A stretch of 64,000 bases of DNA from Cephaloticoccus capnophilus (GCF_001580045.1 NZ_LSZP01000059.1:1-64000); one strand, 5' to 3'; shown: positions 1-8,345, counted from the first letter of the stretch. Numbers and translations are program-made. Notes: generated by a model from the letters alone, not told the origin.

Positions 1-1
1 A

Positions 2-394
2 GATAATTCCTTAGATCATGTTGGCGTGATTGATTTTAATGGGGTTCAAGGTACGACTCTATTTTTTGATGAATTAAATATAGCAGAGGGCGGATATTTG
101 GTAATCAAAAACCTTGGGGATAATAGTATTGCTGGGCACCACCACCGTTCTTCGAATTGGGAAAAACTCCGGAGTATTACCATCGAGATAGGTGGAAAAT
201 TAATGGAGGTTCGCCATTACTGGCAGGGTAATCATTGGTCGTGCTGCGAGTGGGCTCCCTATGATCTCATCGTGCCTACATACAACCTGTGGACTCCCAT
301 CCCCGAGCCCGGCACTTACGGGCAAATCTTCGCTGCCCTGGGAGTCGGCGTAGCCTCGTTTCGGCGAAAGAGAGGGGGGAAACGCCTATCCTGA
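2..394 (+). CDS. PEP-CTERM sorting domain protein, C-terminal part (5' end outside window)
   Basis: The reading frame is open to the left edge, so only the last ~130 residues are visible. They end in a PEP-CTERM signal: a Pro-Glu-Pro motif (IPEPGTYG), a short hydrophobic stretch (about 15 residues, FAALGVGVASF) and a basic tail (RRKRGGKR). In known systems this tripartite signal directs export and processing by an exosortase, usually in bacteria making exopolysaccharide. The preceding sequence is a soluble, Gly/Asn/Trp-containing segment with no family I can name. Base composition of the first ~250 bases is clearly more AT-rich than the following gene. A good stem-loop terminator follows. The sorting signal is confident; the function of the mature protein is unknown. 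Confidence 0.75.
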   Translation, partial: DNSLDHVGVIDFNGVQGTTLFFDELNIAEGGYLVIKNLGDNSIAGHHHRSSNWEKLRSITIEIGGKLMEVRHYWQGNHWSCCEWAPYDLIVPTYNLWTPIPEPGTYGQIFAALGVGVASFRRKRGGKRLS

Positions 395-411
395 TAGGCT
401 CTGTGCAAGAG

Positions 412-437
412 GTGCTCGTTCAGGCGAGCACGTTTTT
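412..437 (+). terminator. Rho-independent terminator after PEP-CTERM gene
   Basis: A perfect 7-bp stem (GTGCTCG/CGAGCAC) with a 6-base loop is followed by GTTTTT, about 20 bases after the stop of the PEP-CTERM gene. Confidence 0.7.
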
Positions 438-497
438 GGGAAACTACGCGGATAGGGTTGGAGCGCCACTGGCCTCGCTGTGGCTTTTTACCGAATA

Positions 498-537
498 GCG
501 CGCAAGACCCCGCCCTCAAGGGCGAGGTCTTGCGCGC
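498..537. repeat. Long intergenic hairpin upstream of mpl
   Basis: An inverted repeat with 18-base arms, 17 of them paired (one C/A mismatch) around the loop TCAA. The outer arm begins GCGCGCAAGACC and the outer end reads GGTCTTGCGCGC. No T-tract follows on either strand, so it is not a textbook terminator. It lies about 70 bases before the mpl start. Confidence 0.75.
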
Positions 538-605
538 AACTCGATAAAACGCTCTTTGGCTGCGCCCTCGACATTCGGTTTGGAGCCCGATGCTCTGCGC
601 AGCAG

Positions 606-2111
606 ATGAAGATTTATTTCATGGGGATTTGCGGGACGGCGATGGGAAATGCGGCGCTACTCGCGCGTGCTAGCGGGCACGAAGTGCTGGGGAGCGATGC
701 GGGCGTATATCCGCCGATGAGTACGGTTTTGCACGAGGCCGGCATCGCCATTCACGAGGGCTATGCTGCCGGACGGCTGGCGGCGCTCGCGCCCGACTTG
801 GTGGTAATTGGCAATGCGCTTTCGCGTGGGAATCCCGAGGTCGAGTGGCTGCTCGATTCGCGGCAAATCCCCTATACCTCGCTGCCCGCTTGGCTGGCCG
901 AGTTTGTTCTAAAAGGCCGTCGTCCGATTGTCATTTGTGGCACGCATGGGAAGACTACGACGAGCGCGTTAACGGCATTTCTGCTGCGGGAAAATGGGCG
1001 CGATGCCGGGTTTCTGATTGGCGGTGTGCCTGTTGAGCCGCCGGTGGGGCAGCATCTCGGGGAGCCGAGCGAGCCCTTTGTCATTGAGGGCGACGAGTAC
1101 GACAGTGCGTTTTTTGACAAGCGCAGTAAGTTCATCCACTACGCGCCGCAGATCGCGGTGCTCAACAATCTGGAGTTCGACCATGCCGATATTTTCAGGG
1201 ATTTGGCGGACGTTCAGCGTAGTTTTAAACACCTTACACGGATCGTTCCGAGCAGCGGCTATATCGTGATGAATGGGGATGACGAAAACCTTGCTGCGCT
1301 CGGGCCGATTGACTGGACGCGCGTTGTCCGGGTGGGGACGGGCGCGCATTGCGAGGTGCAGTTGGTCGATTTCTCAGAGGATGTGAATGGGGCGGCCTTT
1401 TCGCTTTTTTGGCGCGGCGAAGTGTGGGCTAAGGTACGCTGGGCACAGCCGGGCATTTTCAATGCCCGCAATGCCGCGATGGCCGCGACTGCGGCGGCGC
1501 TTGCCGTGTGTCCGGATAGTCCGAGCAGCTTCGACCTCGGCGGGCTTGCACGGTTTCGCGGTGTGCGCCGCCGGCAGGAGCGGCGAGTGGATACGCCCGA
1601 GCTCACCGTGATTGAGGATTTCGGCCACCACCCGACTGCGATTGCCGAGACCTTGCGCTCGCTGCGTGCGCGCTACCCGCAGCATGTGCTTTGCGCGGCC
1701 TTTGAGCCGCGCAGTAATACGGCGCGAACGAGCGTGCTTTTGGAGGGCTTTATCGCGGCGCTGAGCCTGGCCGACCGTGTGTATTTGGGGGCGACTTTTG
1801 AGCCGCGTGTTGAGGGCGCGGCGCGTTTTGACACGGCGCGAGTCATTGAGGAACTGGCTAAAAAGGGAGTGGTCGCGAAGACTGCGACTCGTGCGCTAGC
1901 GCAGTCGGCGACTCGTGCGCTAGCGCAGTCGGCGGGGTGGCGTGAGGCGTTGTTGGAGCTGATGCTGCAGGAGACTTTGCCCGCGCTTGGCGAGAGTAGT
2001 GAGCCGGGGCGGTTGAATCGGTCGCCGCAGCTAGTCGTGTTTTTTACGAGCGGCTCGTTTGCTGGGATTATTGAGGACTACGTGTCGGCGGCGAAGGCCT
2101 TGGCTCAATGA
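606..2111 (+). CDS. mpl: UDP-N-acetylmuramate:L-alanyl-gamma-D-glutamyl-meso-DAP ligase (murein recycling)
   Basis: A cytoplasmic Mur-ligase-family enzyme that attaches recycled tripeptide (L-Ala-gamma-D-Glu-meso-DAP) to UDP-MurNAc using ATP. About 501 residues, close to family length. Visible signatures: N-terminal Rossmann motif GICGTAMGNAALL, Mur P-loop GTHGKTTTS near residue 112, DFGHHPTAI, and FEPRSNTARTS near residue 366, which is diagnostic for Mpl rather than MurC. I chose ATG 606 (MKIYFMGICG) because the alternative upstream in-frame start adds a non-conserved stretch that runs through the intergenic hairpin. Residues about 427-442 contain an eight-residue motif (ATRALAQS) twice, from a perfect 24-bp DNA duplication at 1884-1931; this inserts extra residues in the C-terminal domain but keeps the frame. 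Confidence 0.93.
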   Translation: MKIYFMGICGTAMGNAALLARASGHEVLGSDAGVYPPMSTVLHEAGIAIHEGYAAGRLAALAPDLVVIGNALSRGNPEVEWLLDSRQIPYTSLPAWLAEFVLKGRRPIVICGTHGKTTTSALTAFLLRENGRDAGFLIGGVPVEPPVGQHLGEPSEPFVIEGDEYDSAFFDKRSKFIHYAPQIAVLNNLEFDHADIFRDLADVQRSFKHLTRIVPSSGYIVMNGDDENLAALGPIDWTRVVRVGTGAHCEVQLVDFSEDVNGAAFSLFWRGEVWAKVRWAQPGIFNARNAAMAATAAALAVCPDSPSSFDLGGLARFRGVRRRQERRVDTPELTVIEDFGHHPTAIAETLRSLRARYPQHVLCAAFEPRSNTARTSVLLEGFIAALSLADRVYLGATFEPRVEGAARFDTARVIEELAKKGVVAKTATRALAQSATRALAQSAGWREALLELMLQETLPALGESSEPGRLNRSPQLVVFFTSGSFAGIIEDYVSAAKALAQ

Positions 2112-2893
2112 TTCTGGTGATACGAGCTGTGCCATTTGTGCAGGCACAGCCAGCTTAGCCCGAGGACGGTGCATACGAAAAGGAAGCCGAGCAGGCAGGT
2201 AAGCCCTGCTGTGGCGAAGAGTGCGGCGTATTTGCCTTGGGAGCTAAAGAGGACGGCTTGGAAGCCGAGTCCACCGGCCCCGCGCACGGTGCTGCCCGCT
2301 GTGTAATCGCCCACAAGTGCGCCGATCGGTGCGAGGACGGCGGCGATACGCAGGCCGGTAAAAAAATACGGGAGTGCACCGGGCAGCCGCAGCCGCCAGA
2401 GGGTTTGGGCTTCGGTTGCACGATAGAGTTTGAAGAGATCCACGAGTCCGCGATCCGCCGAGATGAGCCCTTGGGTCGTGTTTACGACGAGTGGAAAAAA
2501 ACACATCAGGAAGGTGACCATGACGACGCTCGGCAGGCCGGGCCCGACCCAGAGGATGAGGATGGGCACCATGATGATGATGGGCGTCATCTGCAGAATC
2601 ATGAGGTAGGGGTAGAGACTGAGCCGGATGAGTCGCGAAAGCGAGAGCACTACCGCGCACGCGACGCTCGCTAGGATTGCTAGGCCGAAACCGAGGAGGG
2701 CGGCTTGTGTGGTGTTGAGGATGGCACGGGTGAGCAGCGCAAAGTTGTCGCGTAGTGCCGCGAGGACTTCGTGCGGCAGCGGGAGCAAGAAACGTGTCTC
2801 CGGCGAGAGCCGGTGCCAGAGCCCATACCAAAGCGCGATGACGAGTGCACCGGTCGCGCACGGGTAGCCGATTGTTCGCAACTTGTTTCTCAT
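2105..2893 (-). CDS. ABC transporter permease, NitT/TauT (SsuC/TauC-like) family
   Basis: A 262-residue inner-membrane permease with about six hydrophobic segments. The cytoplasmic coupling loop around ATEAQTLWRLRLPGALPYFF matches the EAA motif of the BPD_transp_1 fold. The family imports small organic ions such as nitrate, taurine, sulfonates and thiamine precursors; the substrate here cannot be told. I placed the start at ATG 2893 because it overlaps the stop of the ATPase gene by 4 bases (ATGA), indicating translational coupling; upstream in-frame sequence lies inside the ATPase gene and is Arg/Pro-rich. No substrate-binding protein is encoded next to it. The 3' end overlaps the mpl 3' end by 7 bases, tail to tail. 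Confidence 0.88.
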   Translation of the reverse strand: MRNKLRTIGYPCATGALVIALWYGLWHRLSPETRFLLPLPHEVLAALRDNFALLTRAILNTTQAALLGFGLAILASVACAVVLSLSRLIRLSLYPYLMILQMTPIIIMVPILILWVGPGLPSVVMVTFLMCFFPLVVNTTQGLISADRGLVDLFKLYRATEAQTLWRLRLPGALPYFFTGLRIAAVLAPIGALVGDYTAGSTVRGAGGLGFQAVLFSSQGKYAALFATAGLTCLLGFLFVCTVLGLSWLCLHKWHSSYHQNH

Positions 2894-3660
2894 GAGGCGG
2901 TTGCCGTTTCGACGTTGCGAAGGAGGCGAGAGACTTCGGCGACTTGGGCTTGGTAAGCGGGGCTTAGGCGTGTGTCGGCGTCGCGTTCGCTGGGGAGTTT
3001 TATTGAGACCTCGTGGACGAGTTTTCCGGGGTTGGCACTCATGATAAAAATGCGGTCGGAGAGGAAGACGGCTTCGGCGACCGAGTGCGTGACGAAGAGC
3101 CCGCACCAGCGTTGCGCGGCGTGCAGTGCGAGGAGTTCTTCTTGGAGGTGCTCGCGGGTCATCTCGTCGAGTGCGCCAAAGGGTTCGTCGAGGAGGAGGA
3201 GCTGCGGCGAGAGCGTGAGGGCGCGTGCGATTGAGACGCGCATTTTTTGGCCGCCGGAGAGTTCGTGCGGATAGGCGCGCGAGTGCTCGGTTAGCCGGAC
3301 GAGCGCTAGGAGAGCTTTTGCCGTTTGTGGCCTTTGCTTAGTTGAGTGGCTGCGCAGCGTTTGCGGGAGCGCGACGTTGGCCTCGACTGTGAGCCAAGGC
3401 AGCAGCGTCGGATCTTGGAAAACGAAGCCGACCTCCGTGTGTGGCGCGAGTTGTAGTGTGCCTGTGGTGACAGGGAGGAGCCTCGCGATGAGTCGCAGGA
3501 GGGTGGATTTTCCGCAGCCACTCGGGCCGATGAAGCTGATGAACTCGCCGCGGCGGGCTTTTAGGGAGAGTCGATCGAGGACGAGCGAGCTGTCGCCATT
3601 TTTATACCGATGGCTGAGCGCGCTAAATTCGACGATGGGGGCTGCAGTGTTTGAACTCAC
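2890..3660 (-). CDS. ABC transporter ATP-binding protein, NitT/TauT (SsuB/TauB-like) family
   Basis: A 256-residue nucleotide-binding subunit. Walker A GPSGCGKST lies at about residues 45-53, the Q-loop in FVFQDPTLLPWLTV, the signature in ELSGGQKMRVSIARAL, Walker B in LLLLDEPFGALDE, and the switch His in VTHSVAEA. The VFQ..LLPWL and DEPFGALD motifs are typical of the nitrate/taurine/sulfonate importer subfamily. The gene is linked by 4-base overlaps to the TPR gene upstream and the permease downstream, so the three are one translationally coupled operon. Confidence 0.92.
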   Translation of the reverse strand: MSSNTAAPIVEFSALSHRYKNGDSSLVLDRLSLKARRGEFISFIGPSGCGKSTLLRLIARLLPVTTGTLQLAPHTEVGFVFQDPTLLPWLTVEANVALPQTLRSHSTKQRPQTAKALLALVRLTEHSRAYPHELSGGQKMRVSIARALTLSPQLLLLDEPFGALDEMTREHLQEELLALHAAQRWCGLFVTHSVAEAVFLSDRIFIMSANPGKLVHEVSIKLPSERDADTRLSPAYQAQVAEVSRLLRNVETATAS

Positions 3661-4427
3661 AGGTTATCGAGGGCGATCCGGGCTGCGGCAAAGTCTGGGG
3701 CGAGTGTGAGAGCGGTTTCGTAAGCTTGGCGGGCTTTGGTTTTCTCGCCCACCTTTGCAGCGAGTTGTCCGAGTGTGTAATGGGCGAAGGCGTTGTCGGG
3801 ATTGTCGATTAGGAAGGCCTCATAAACCTCGATAGCGCGTGCGGTGTCGTTTGAGCGTAGATAAAGGTGGGCGAGGAGTCGGGTGCCACGCTCTGCGTCT
3901 TGCGCTCGAATCTGCTCCGCTTGAGCGAAGGCTTTCGCGATTCCGCCACCGAGGAAGCTCGGTGCTTGGCGGTAGTAATCGACCAGTCCCTCGCGGGCAT
4001 CGAGATTGCTCGGGTCGAGTGTGACGGCGTGTTCGAGCGTGCTGCGGACTTTGCGTGCGAGACCCGGCTTTTTGAGTGTCGCGGCCTTATCAAGGGCGAG
4101 TGCGTAGGCCGCACCGAGTTCGGCGAAGTAGCCGCTGTTACTCGGGGCGAGTGCGGTCGCGCGTTCTAAGTGAAAAATCGCATCCCGCTCGTCGCTGCGC
4201 TTTATCGCGATCCGACCGAGGTAGTAATGGATGCGTGGGTTGTCCGGTTCAGTGGTCGAGCCCAACTCCTCAAAGGCACGCCGCGACTCGGGATAACGCT
4301 GTGCCATGAAGAGTGCTCGCGCTTCCTGAAATGCGGGAGAGTCAGGGCCGGCGTTTCCCCCCGCAGCCGACAGCAGCGGTGTAAAGAGCAAGCAGACGAG
4401 TAATAACAGGGAGCCAGCGTAGGGCAT
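3657..4427 (-). CDS. Secreted tetratricopeptide-repeat protein
   Basis: 256 residues. The N-terminus (MPYAGSLLLLVCLLFTPLLSAAGG) is a signal peptide; the rest is a chain of TPR-like helices with recognisable W/L/G/Y/A/F/A/P spacing, for example RIHYYLGRIAIKRSDERDAIFHLERA and AFAHYTLGQLAAKVGEKTKARQAYETAL. TPRs mediate protein-protein contacts, here probably in the periplasm. It is the first gene of an operon with an importer ATPase and permease (ATGA overlap with the ATPase) and stands where a substrate-binding protein would be expected. Whether it has any transport role is inference; it may be a co-transcribed unrelated protein. Confidence 0.8.
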   Translation of the reverse strand: MPYAGSLLLLVCLLFTPLLSAAGGNAGPDSPAFQEARALFMAQRYPESRRAFEELGSTTEPDNPRIHYYLGRIAIKRSDERDAIFHLERATALAPSNSGYFAELGAAYALALDKAATLKKPGLARKVRSTLEHAVTLDPSNLDAREGLVDYYRQAPSFLGGGIAKAFAQAEQIRAQDAERGTRLLAHLYLRSNDTARAIEVYEAFLIDNPDNAFAHYTLGQLAAKVGEKTKARQAYETALTLAPDFAAARIALDNL

Positions 4428-4576
4428 GATTCGCGCAAAGACTGCGCCAGCTTTCGCGCGGGCTTCCAGAACTTAATGGTTAAGGCTGGAGCGCCGGCCC
4501 TCGCGTCAGCGGGGAGCACCTGTTGCCGTGCCTCGTCATATCCGCGAGGTGCGCGGCACAGGCAGAGCAGCATGCC

Positions 4577-5785
4577 TTACTCGTAGCGCAGAGCGTCGAT
4601 TGGGTCTAGGAGGGCGGCTTTGCGGGCCGGGTAGTAACCAAAGAAGATGCCGACTGCGGCACTAAAGAGGACGGCGATTAGCATGGCGTCGGTCGACACG
4701 AGGGTGGGCCATCCGTTGAGCCGCGACATGAGTTGCGAGAGCCCGATGCCGAGGGCGACCCCGAGTAGTCCGCCGAAGGCACTGAGGACGACCGACTCGG
4801 TGAGGAACTGGAGCATGACGTCGCGGCTGCGCGCACCGATGGCGAGGCGGATGCCGATCTCGCGCGTGCGCTCGGTGACGCTTACGAGCATGATGTTCAT
4901 GATGCCGATGCCGCCGACGAGGAGCGATACGCCGGCGATTGCCCCTAGGAGCAGTGTCATGGTGCGGGTAGTGGCAGTGGCCGCTTCGGCGATTTCGACT
5001 TGGTTGCGCACGGTGAAGTCGACGCGCCCGCCCGGGCGGCGTTCGGCAAGGAGGTCTTCGATGGCTTCTTGGATGCGGGGCATGTGCTCGGGCGCATCGG
5101 CTTGGACGAGGATGGAGCTGAGGTTTCGTTGCCAACTGAAGCGGCTGAGGTAGCTGGTGATGGGCATGATAACCACATCGTCTTGGTCTTGGCCGAAGGA
5201 GTTGAAGCCTTTGGGGCTTAGGGTACCGACGACGCGGAAGGGGGAGTTGAAGATCCGGATGCTTTGGCCGACCGGGTCTTCGTCAGGGAAAAGCTGCTCG
5301 ACGACGGTTTGGCCGATGACGACAACCTTGGCGTAGCGGTCTTGGTCTTGCTCGGTGAACATCGCGCCTTCGGCGAGGGGCCAACTGCGGATTTGGAGAT
5401 AGTCGACTTCTTCGCCGAGGACTTGGGAGCGCCAGTTTAGCCCGTTTGCGATGAGTTGGGCCATGCCGCGCATCTCGGCACTGACACCGATGACGCCGGG
5501 GATTTCGTTCGCAATCGCTTGGGCGTCAGCTCGGGTGAGCGTGCTACTGCTGCCCCAACCGCCACGGAGGCCGCCAGTGGTGCTAGTGCCTGGCCAGATG
5601 AGGATGACGTTTTGGCCAAGCCCTGCGATTTGGGCTTCGACTTGAGATTTGGCCCCGTTGCCGATGCCGACCATCGCAATGACGGCGGCGACGCCGATGA
5701 TGATCCCGAGCGCGGTGAGCGCGGAGCGCATGACATTGCGCCGGAGGGCTTGTAGGGCGATAGCGATGGTGATTCCGAATCTCAC
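4577..5785 (-). CDS. MacB-like ABC transporter permease (FtsX family)
   Basis: 402 residues. It begins with a cytoplasmic stretch and TM1 (about residues 20-42, TALGIIIGVAAVIAMVGIGNG), then a large periplasmic MacB_PCD domain with a Gly/Ser-rich loop (TSTTGGLRGGWGSSST), and ends in the FtsX core with three TM segments (about 270-395). The motif ERTREIGIRLAIGAR is characteristic of MacB/LolC-type permeases. Together with the separate ATPase and membrane-fusion genes just upstream it makes a tripartite export system; such systems expel macrolides, peptides or lipoprotein-like substrates, or act as mechanotransmission devices. Unlike canonical MacB the ATPase is a separate polypeptide, so the start is at ATG 5785, about 40 bases after the ATPase stop. 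Confidence 0.92.
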   Translation of the reverse strand: MRFGITIAIALQALRRNVMRSALTALGIIIGVAAVIAMVGIGNGAKSQVEAQIAGLGQNVILIWPGTSTTGGLRGGWGSSSTLTRADAQAIANEIPGVIGVSAEMRGMAQLIANGLNWRSQVLGEEVDYLQIRSWPLAEGAMFTEQDQDRYAKVVVIGQTVVEQLFPDEDPVGQSIRIFNSPFRVVGTLSPKGFNSFGQDQDDVVIMPITSYLSRFSWQRNLSSILVQADAPEHMPRIQEAIEDLLAERRPGGRVDFTVRNQVEIAEAATATTRTMTLLLGAIAGVSLLVGGIGIMNIMLVSVTERTREIGIRLAIGARSRDVMLQFLTESVVLSAFGGLLGVALGIGLSQLMSRLNGWPTLVSTDAMLIAVLFSAAVGIFFGYYPARKAALLDPIDALRYE

Positions 5786-5827
5786 GGGTGACGTGTTTTG
5801 GAGCTAGGGGCGTAGCCTTGGCAGGCG

Positions 5828-6616
5828 TTAGGCGGCTTTGGGAGTGGCTGTGCTCGGCATTTCGTCCTTGGGGGCGTTGGCAAGGTAGCGGCGCAGCTCT
5901 TCGTCGGCGAGTGTGCGTGGCGATACGGTCGTGTCACTGACAAGGAGGCCGTCGCGCACGAGGAGATCGCGTTTACAGAAGCGGGCGATGTCGGGTTCGT
6001 GGGTGACCATGATGATGGTCATCCCGGCGTCATTGAGCCGCTGGAAGACGCCCATGATTTCGATGGAAGTCTTGCTATCGAGGTTGCCTGTGGGCTCGTC
6101 GGCGAGAAGGAGCTGGGGCTGATTAGCGATGGCGCGGGCGATCGCGACGCGTTGTTGCTGGCCGCCGGAGAGTTGTGAGGAGTAGTGGTGTGCGCGTTCG
6201 GCGAGGCCCACGATTTCGAGGCTGCGCAGGGCGCGTTCGCGGCGTTCGGCTTTGGGGAGGTTTTCGGCACCGTAAAGCATGGGGAGCTCTACGTTTTCGA
6301 GGGCGGTGGTGCGGGCGAGCAGGTTAAAGCCTTGGAAGACGAAGCCGAGCTTGTGGTTGCGGATGTCGGCGAGTTCGTCGCGGTCGAGGTGCGAGACGTC
6401 CGTGCCGTCGAGCAGGTATTGTCCCGACGTGGGGCGGTCTAGGCAGCCAAGCGTGTTCATTAGCGTGGACTTGCCCGAGCCGGAGGCACCCATGATGGCG
6501 ACAAATTCGCCGCGCTCGATTTTTAGCGAGATGCCGCGCACCGCGTGCACGGTGGCCTCGCCCGAGGCATAGGTTTTGCGAATGTCGTGGAGTTCGACGA
6601 CGGGGGAGGTGCTCAT
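5828..6616 (-). CDS. MacB/LolD-type ABC transporter ATP-binding protein
   Basis: 262 residues. Walker A GASGSGKST at about 43-51, Q-loop GFVFQGFNLL, signature QLSGGQQQRVAIARAI, Walker B LLLADEPTGNLD and switch His in VTHEPDIA all follow the LolD/MacB subfamily pattern. A C-terminal tail of ~30 residues (LRRYLANAPKDEMPSTATPKAA) extends past the core. The start overlaps the stop of the membrane-fusion gene (ATGA, 6613-6616), so the two are coupled. It energises the FtsX-type permease encoded downstream. Confidence 0.93.
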   Translation of the reverse strand: MSTSPVVELHDIRKTYASGEATVHAVRGISLKIERGEFVAIMGASGSGKSTLMNTLGCLDRPTSGQYLLDGTDVSHLDRDELADIRNHKLGFVFQGFNLLARTTALENVELPMLYGAENLPKAERRERALRSLEIVGLAERAHHYSSQLSGGQQQRVAIARAIANQPQLLLADEPTGNLDSKTSIEIMGVFQRLNDAGMTIIMVTHEPDIARFCKRDLLVRDGLLVSDTTVSPRTLADEELRRYLANAPKDEMPSTATPKAA

Positions 6617-8073
6617 CGGCGGCGGGTGGGGGCTTGGGGCGCGAAGGGGTTACTGGCGGAGGCCGCGGGAGTGCTGACCGCCTTGGCGGCTTTGCCCGAG
6701 GTGATGAGTGCACTGGTGACGAGTTTGTCGCCAGCCTCTAGGCCTTCAATTACCTCGGTAATGGTGCCGTCGGTGATGCCGAGTTTGACGGTCACGGGGA
6801 GGACTTCCGGTTTTTGTGCAGAGCCGCCGAGTTTGTAGACAGTGCGGGTCGTGACGGCATCGGCGTCGGGGCTTTGCGGGCTACGGCGACGCGTGCCGAA
6901 GCCTCCGGGGCCTCCGGGCGCGCCTGCTGCGCCACTGCCGCCCGCCATTCCGCCCGGGAGGGTGATGCCGCGCTCTTTGGCGAGTTCTTGCATGCGGGCG
7001 CGGACTTCGGGCGAGGGCGCGCCGCTGCCGGGAGTGAAGCCGGCGTCGCGCATGAGTTGCTGCATGGCGTCTCTATTATTGGGCGCCGGGCTCGTGGCCC
7101 CCGTGGTCGAGCTGGTCGTTTCTGCGGGAGGGAGCAGTGCGGCGGGGACGCGGGCGCGCAGTGCACTGTTGGCGAGGCGCAGGGTGTTTTGGCGTTCGGC
7201 GACGATTACCGAGACGTTGGCCGTCATGCCGGGCTTGAGCTTCAGGTCGTCGTTGGTGACTTGGATGATGGTTTGGTAGTTAACGACGTTCGACGAGGTG
7301 GTGGGTGAGTTGCGGATTTGGGTGATGCGGCCGCGGAACTCGCGATTGGGGAAAGCATCGACGGTGAAATTGACGCGCTGGCCTTCGACGATTTGCCCGA
7401 TATCGGCCTCGGAGATGAGGGCGTTGATCTGCATCTGGGTGAGGTCGGCGGCGATGATGAAGAGGACGGGAGCGTTGAGGCTGGCGGCGACGGTGCGCCC
7501 TACCTCAATTTGCCGGTCGAGGACGATGCCGTCGACGGGTGCGTAGATGGAGCAGCGGTCGAGGTCGACACGGGCATTTTCGACGCTGGCTTCGCGGGTG
7601 AGCAGATTCGCTGCGGCTTGCTTGAGGTTGGCCTCGGCTTGGTCGAGCTCTTGCTGGGAAACTAGGTTTTTCTCACGGAGTTCGCGGGTGCGCTCGGTGT
7701 TGAGGTGCACGAGGGCGTAGCTGGCTTGCGAGCTGGCGAGGTCGGCCTCGACTTGGCGGAGGCGTTGCTCGTAGGTCGCGGGGTCGATTCGAGCGATGAG
7801 CTGGCCCGCTTTGACCGGCGAATTAAAGTCAACGAACACATCAGTGATGAGCCCGGAAACTTGGCTGCCGACTTGGATAGAGGTGACGGGCTCAAGCTGG
7901 CCGGTGGCAGTGACGATCTGGGACATATCACCGCGCTCGACGGTCGTCGTGGTAAAGACGGCACTGGCTTCAGCACTGCTTTGGGTGCGGAGCCAGAGCC
8001 CAAAGCCGAGCCCAGCGATGACGAGGAGAATCAGGAGCTTGCGGACGGAGGAGGAGCGTTTTTTGCGGGCCAT
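6613..8073 (-). CDS. MacA-like periplasmic adaptor (HlyD/RND membrane-fusion family)
   Basis: 486 residues. A single N-terminal membrane anchor (LLILLVIAGLGFGLWL), a lipoyl/barrel-sandwich half (VTATGQLEPVTSIQVGSQVSGLI), a coiled-coil hairpin (about 95-165, YEQRLRQVEADLASSQASYALVHLNTE...), the second lipoyl half (IYAPVDGIVLDRQIEVGRTV), a beta-barrel and a membrane-proximal domain give the standard MacA order. It bridges the inner-membrane ABC permease to an outer-membrane channel, which is not encoded here. A Pro/Gly/Ala-rich stretch at roughly residues 300-390 (PGGMAGGSGAAGAPGGPGG) interrupts the usual fold and makes it longer than typical MacA. First gene of the macA-ATPase-permease operon. 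Confidence 0.92.
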   Translation of the reverse strand: MARKKRSSSVRKLLILLVIAGLGFGLWLRTQSSAEASAVFTTTTVERGDMSQIVTATGQLEPVTSIQVGSQVSGLITDVFVDFNSPVKAGQLIARIDPATYEQRLRQVEADLASSQASYALVHLNTERTRELREKNLVSQQELDQAEANLKQAAANLLTREASVENARVDLDRCSIYAPVDGIVLDRQIEVGRTVAASLNAPVLFIIAADLTQMQINALISEADIGQIVEGQRVNFTVDAFPNREFRGRITQIRNSPTTSSNVVNYQTIIQVTNDDLKLKPGMTANVSVIVAERQNTLRLANSALRARVPAALLPPAETTSSTTGATSPAPNNRDAMQQLMRDAGFTPGSGAPSPEVRARMQELAKERGITLPGGMAGGSGAAGAPGGPGGFGTRRRSPQSPDADAVTTRTVYKLGGSAQKPEVLPVTVKLGITDGTITEVIEGLEAGDKLVTSALITSGKAAKAVSTPAASASNPFAPQAPTRRR

Positions 8074-8311
8074 GCGGCGAAGGAGCGTGTGGGTAGGTTT
8101 TGAGGGACTTGCGAGAGCTCTAAAACTAGCGGGGCCTGCCCCAGCAGAAGGGCAGGAACGGCGGCTAAGACGGTGGGCTCTGCAAGTCGGTGACAGAGAC
8201 TCGTCGCATTTTTTTGGAGCTGCGCTTGTCTTTTTAAGACCGCAGTGCGGGGCGCATTCCTACCTGAATAGGCCCGAGATGCAGTTAGGGCCTACTCTAC
8301 TGGCTGGAGGC

Positions 8312-8339
8312 GGCACTGGGCAGTGCCAGCGGGCACTGC
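8312..8339. repeat. Two mutually exclusive hairpins between coaD and macA
   Basis: GGCACTG/CAGTGCC (8312-8318 with 8321-8327) and GCAGTGCC/GGCACTGC (8320-8327 with 8332-8339) share the same central arm, so only one can form at a time. The surrounding 290-base gap (8074-8363) holds another 7-bp stem (CCTGCCC/GGGCAGG, 8135-8156) and the upstream region of the macA-type operon, but no convincing coding sequence or known RNA. Confidence 0.5.
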
Positions 8340-8345
8340 GCCAAT

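Noticed and set aside
480-605. N-terminal extension of mpl by 42 codons
   Set aside because: It would encode the 40-base hairpin at 498-537 and has no similarity to Mpl N-termini, which start right at the MKIYFMGICG block.
4202-4573. 123-codon minus-strand frame overlapping the TPR gene
   Set aside because: It is out of frame with the TPR gene, Arg/Pro/His-biased as expected for a GC-rich shadow, and lacks any family match.
8100-8345. Possible structured RNA (SRP, 6S or RNase P type) between macA and coaD
   Set aside because: Several short stems exist, but none of the conserved sequence blocks of SRP RNA, RNase P RNA, tmRNA or 6S RNA was found.
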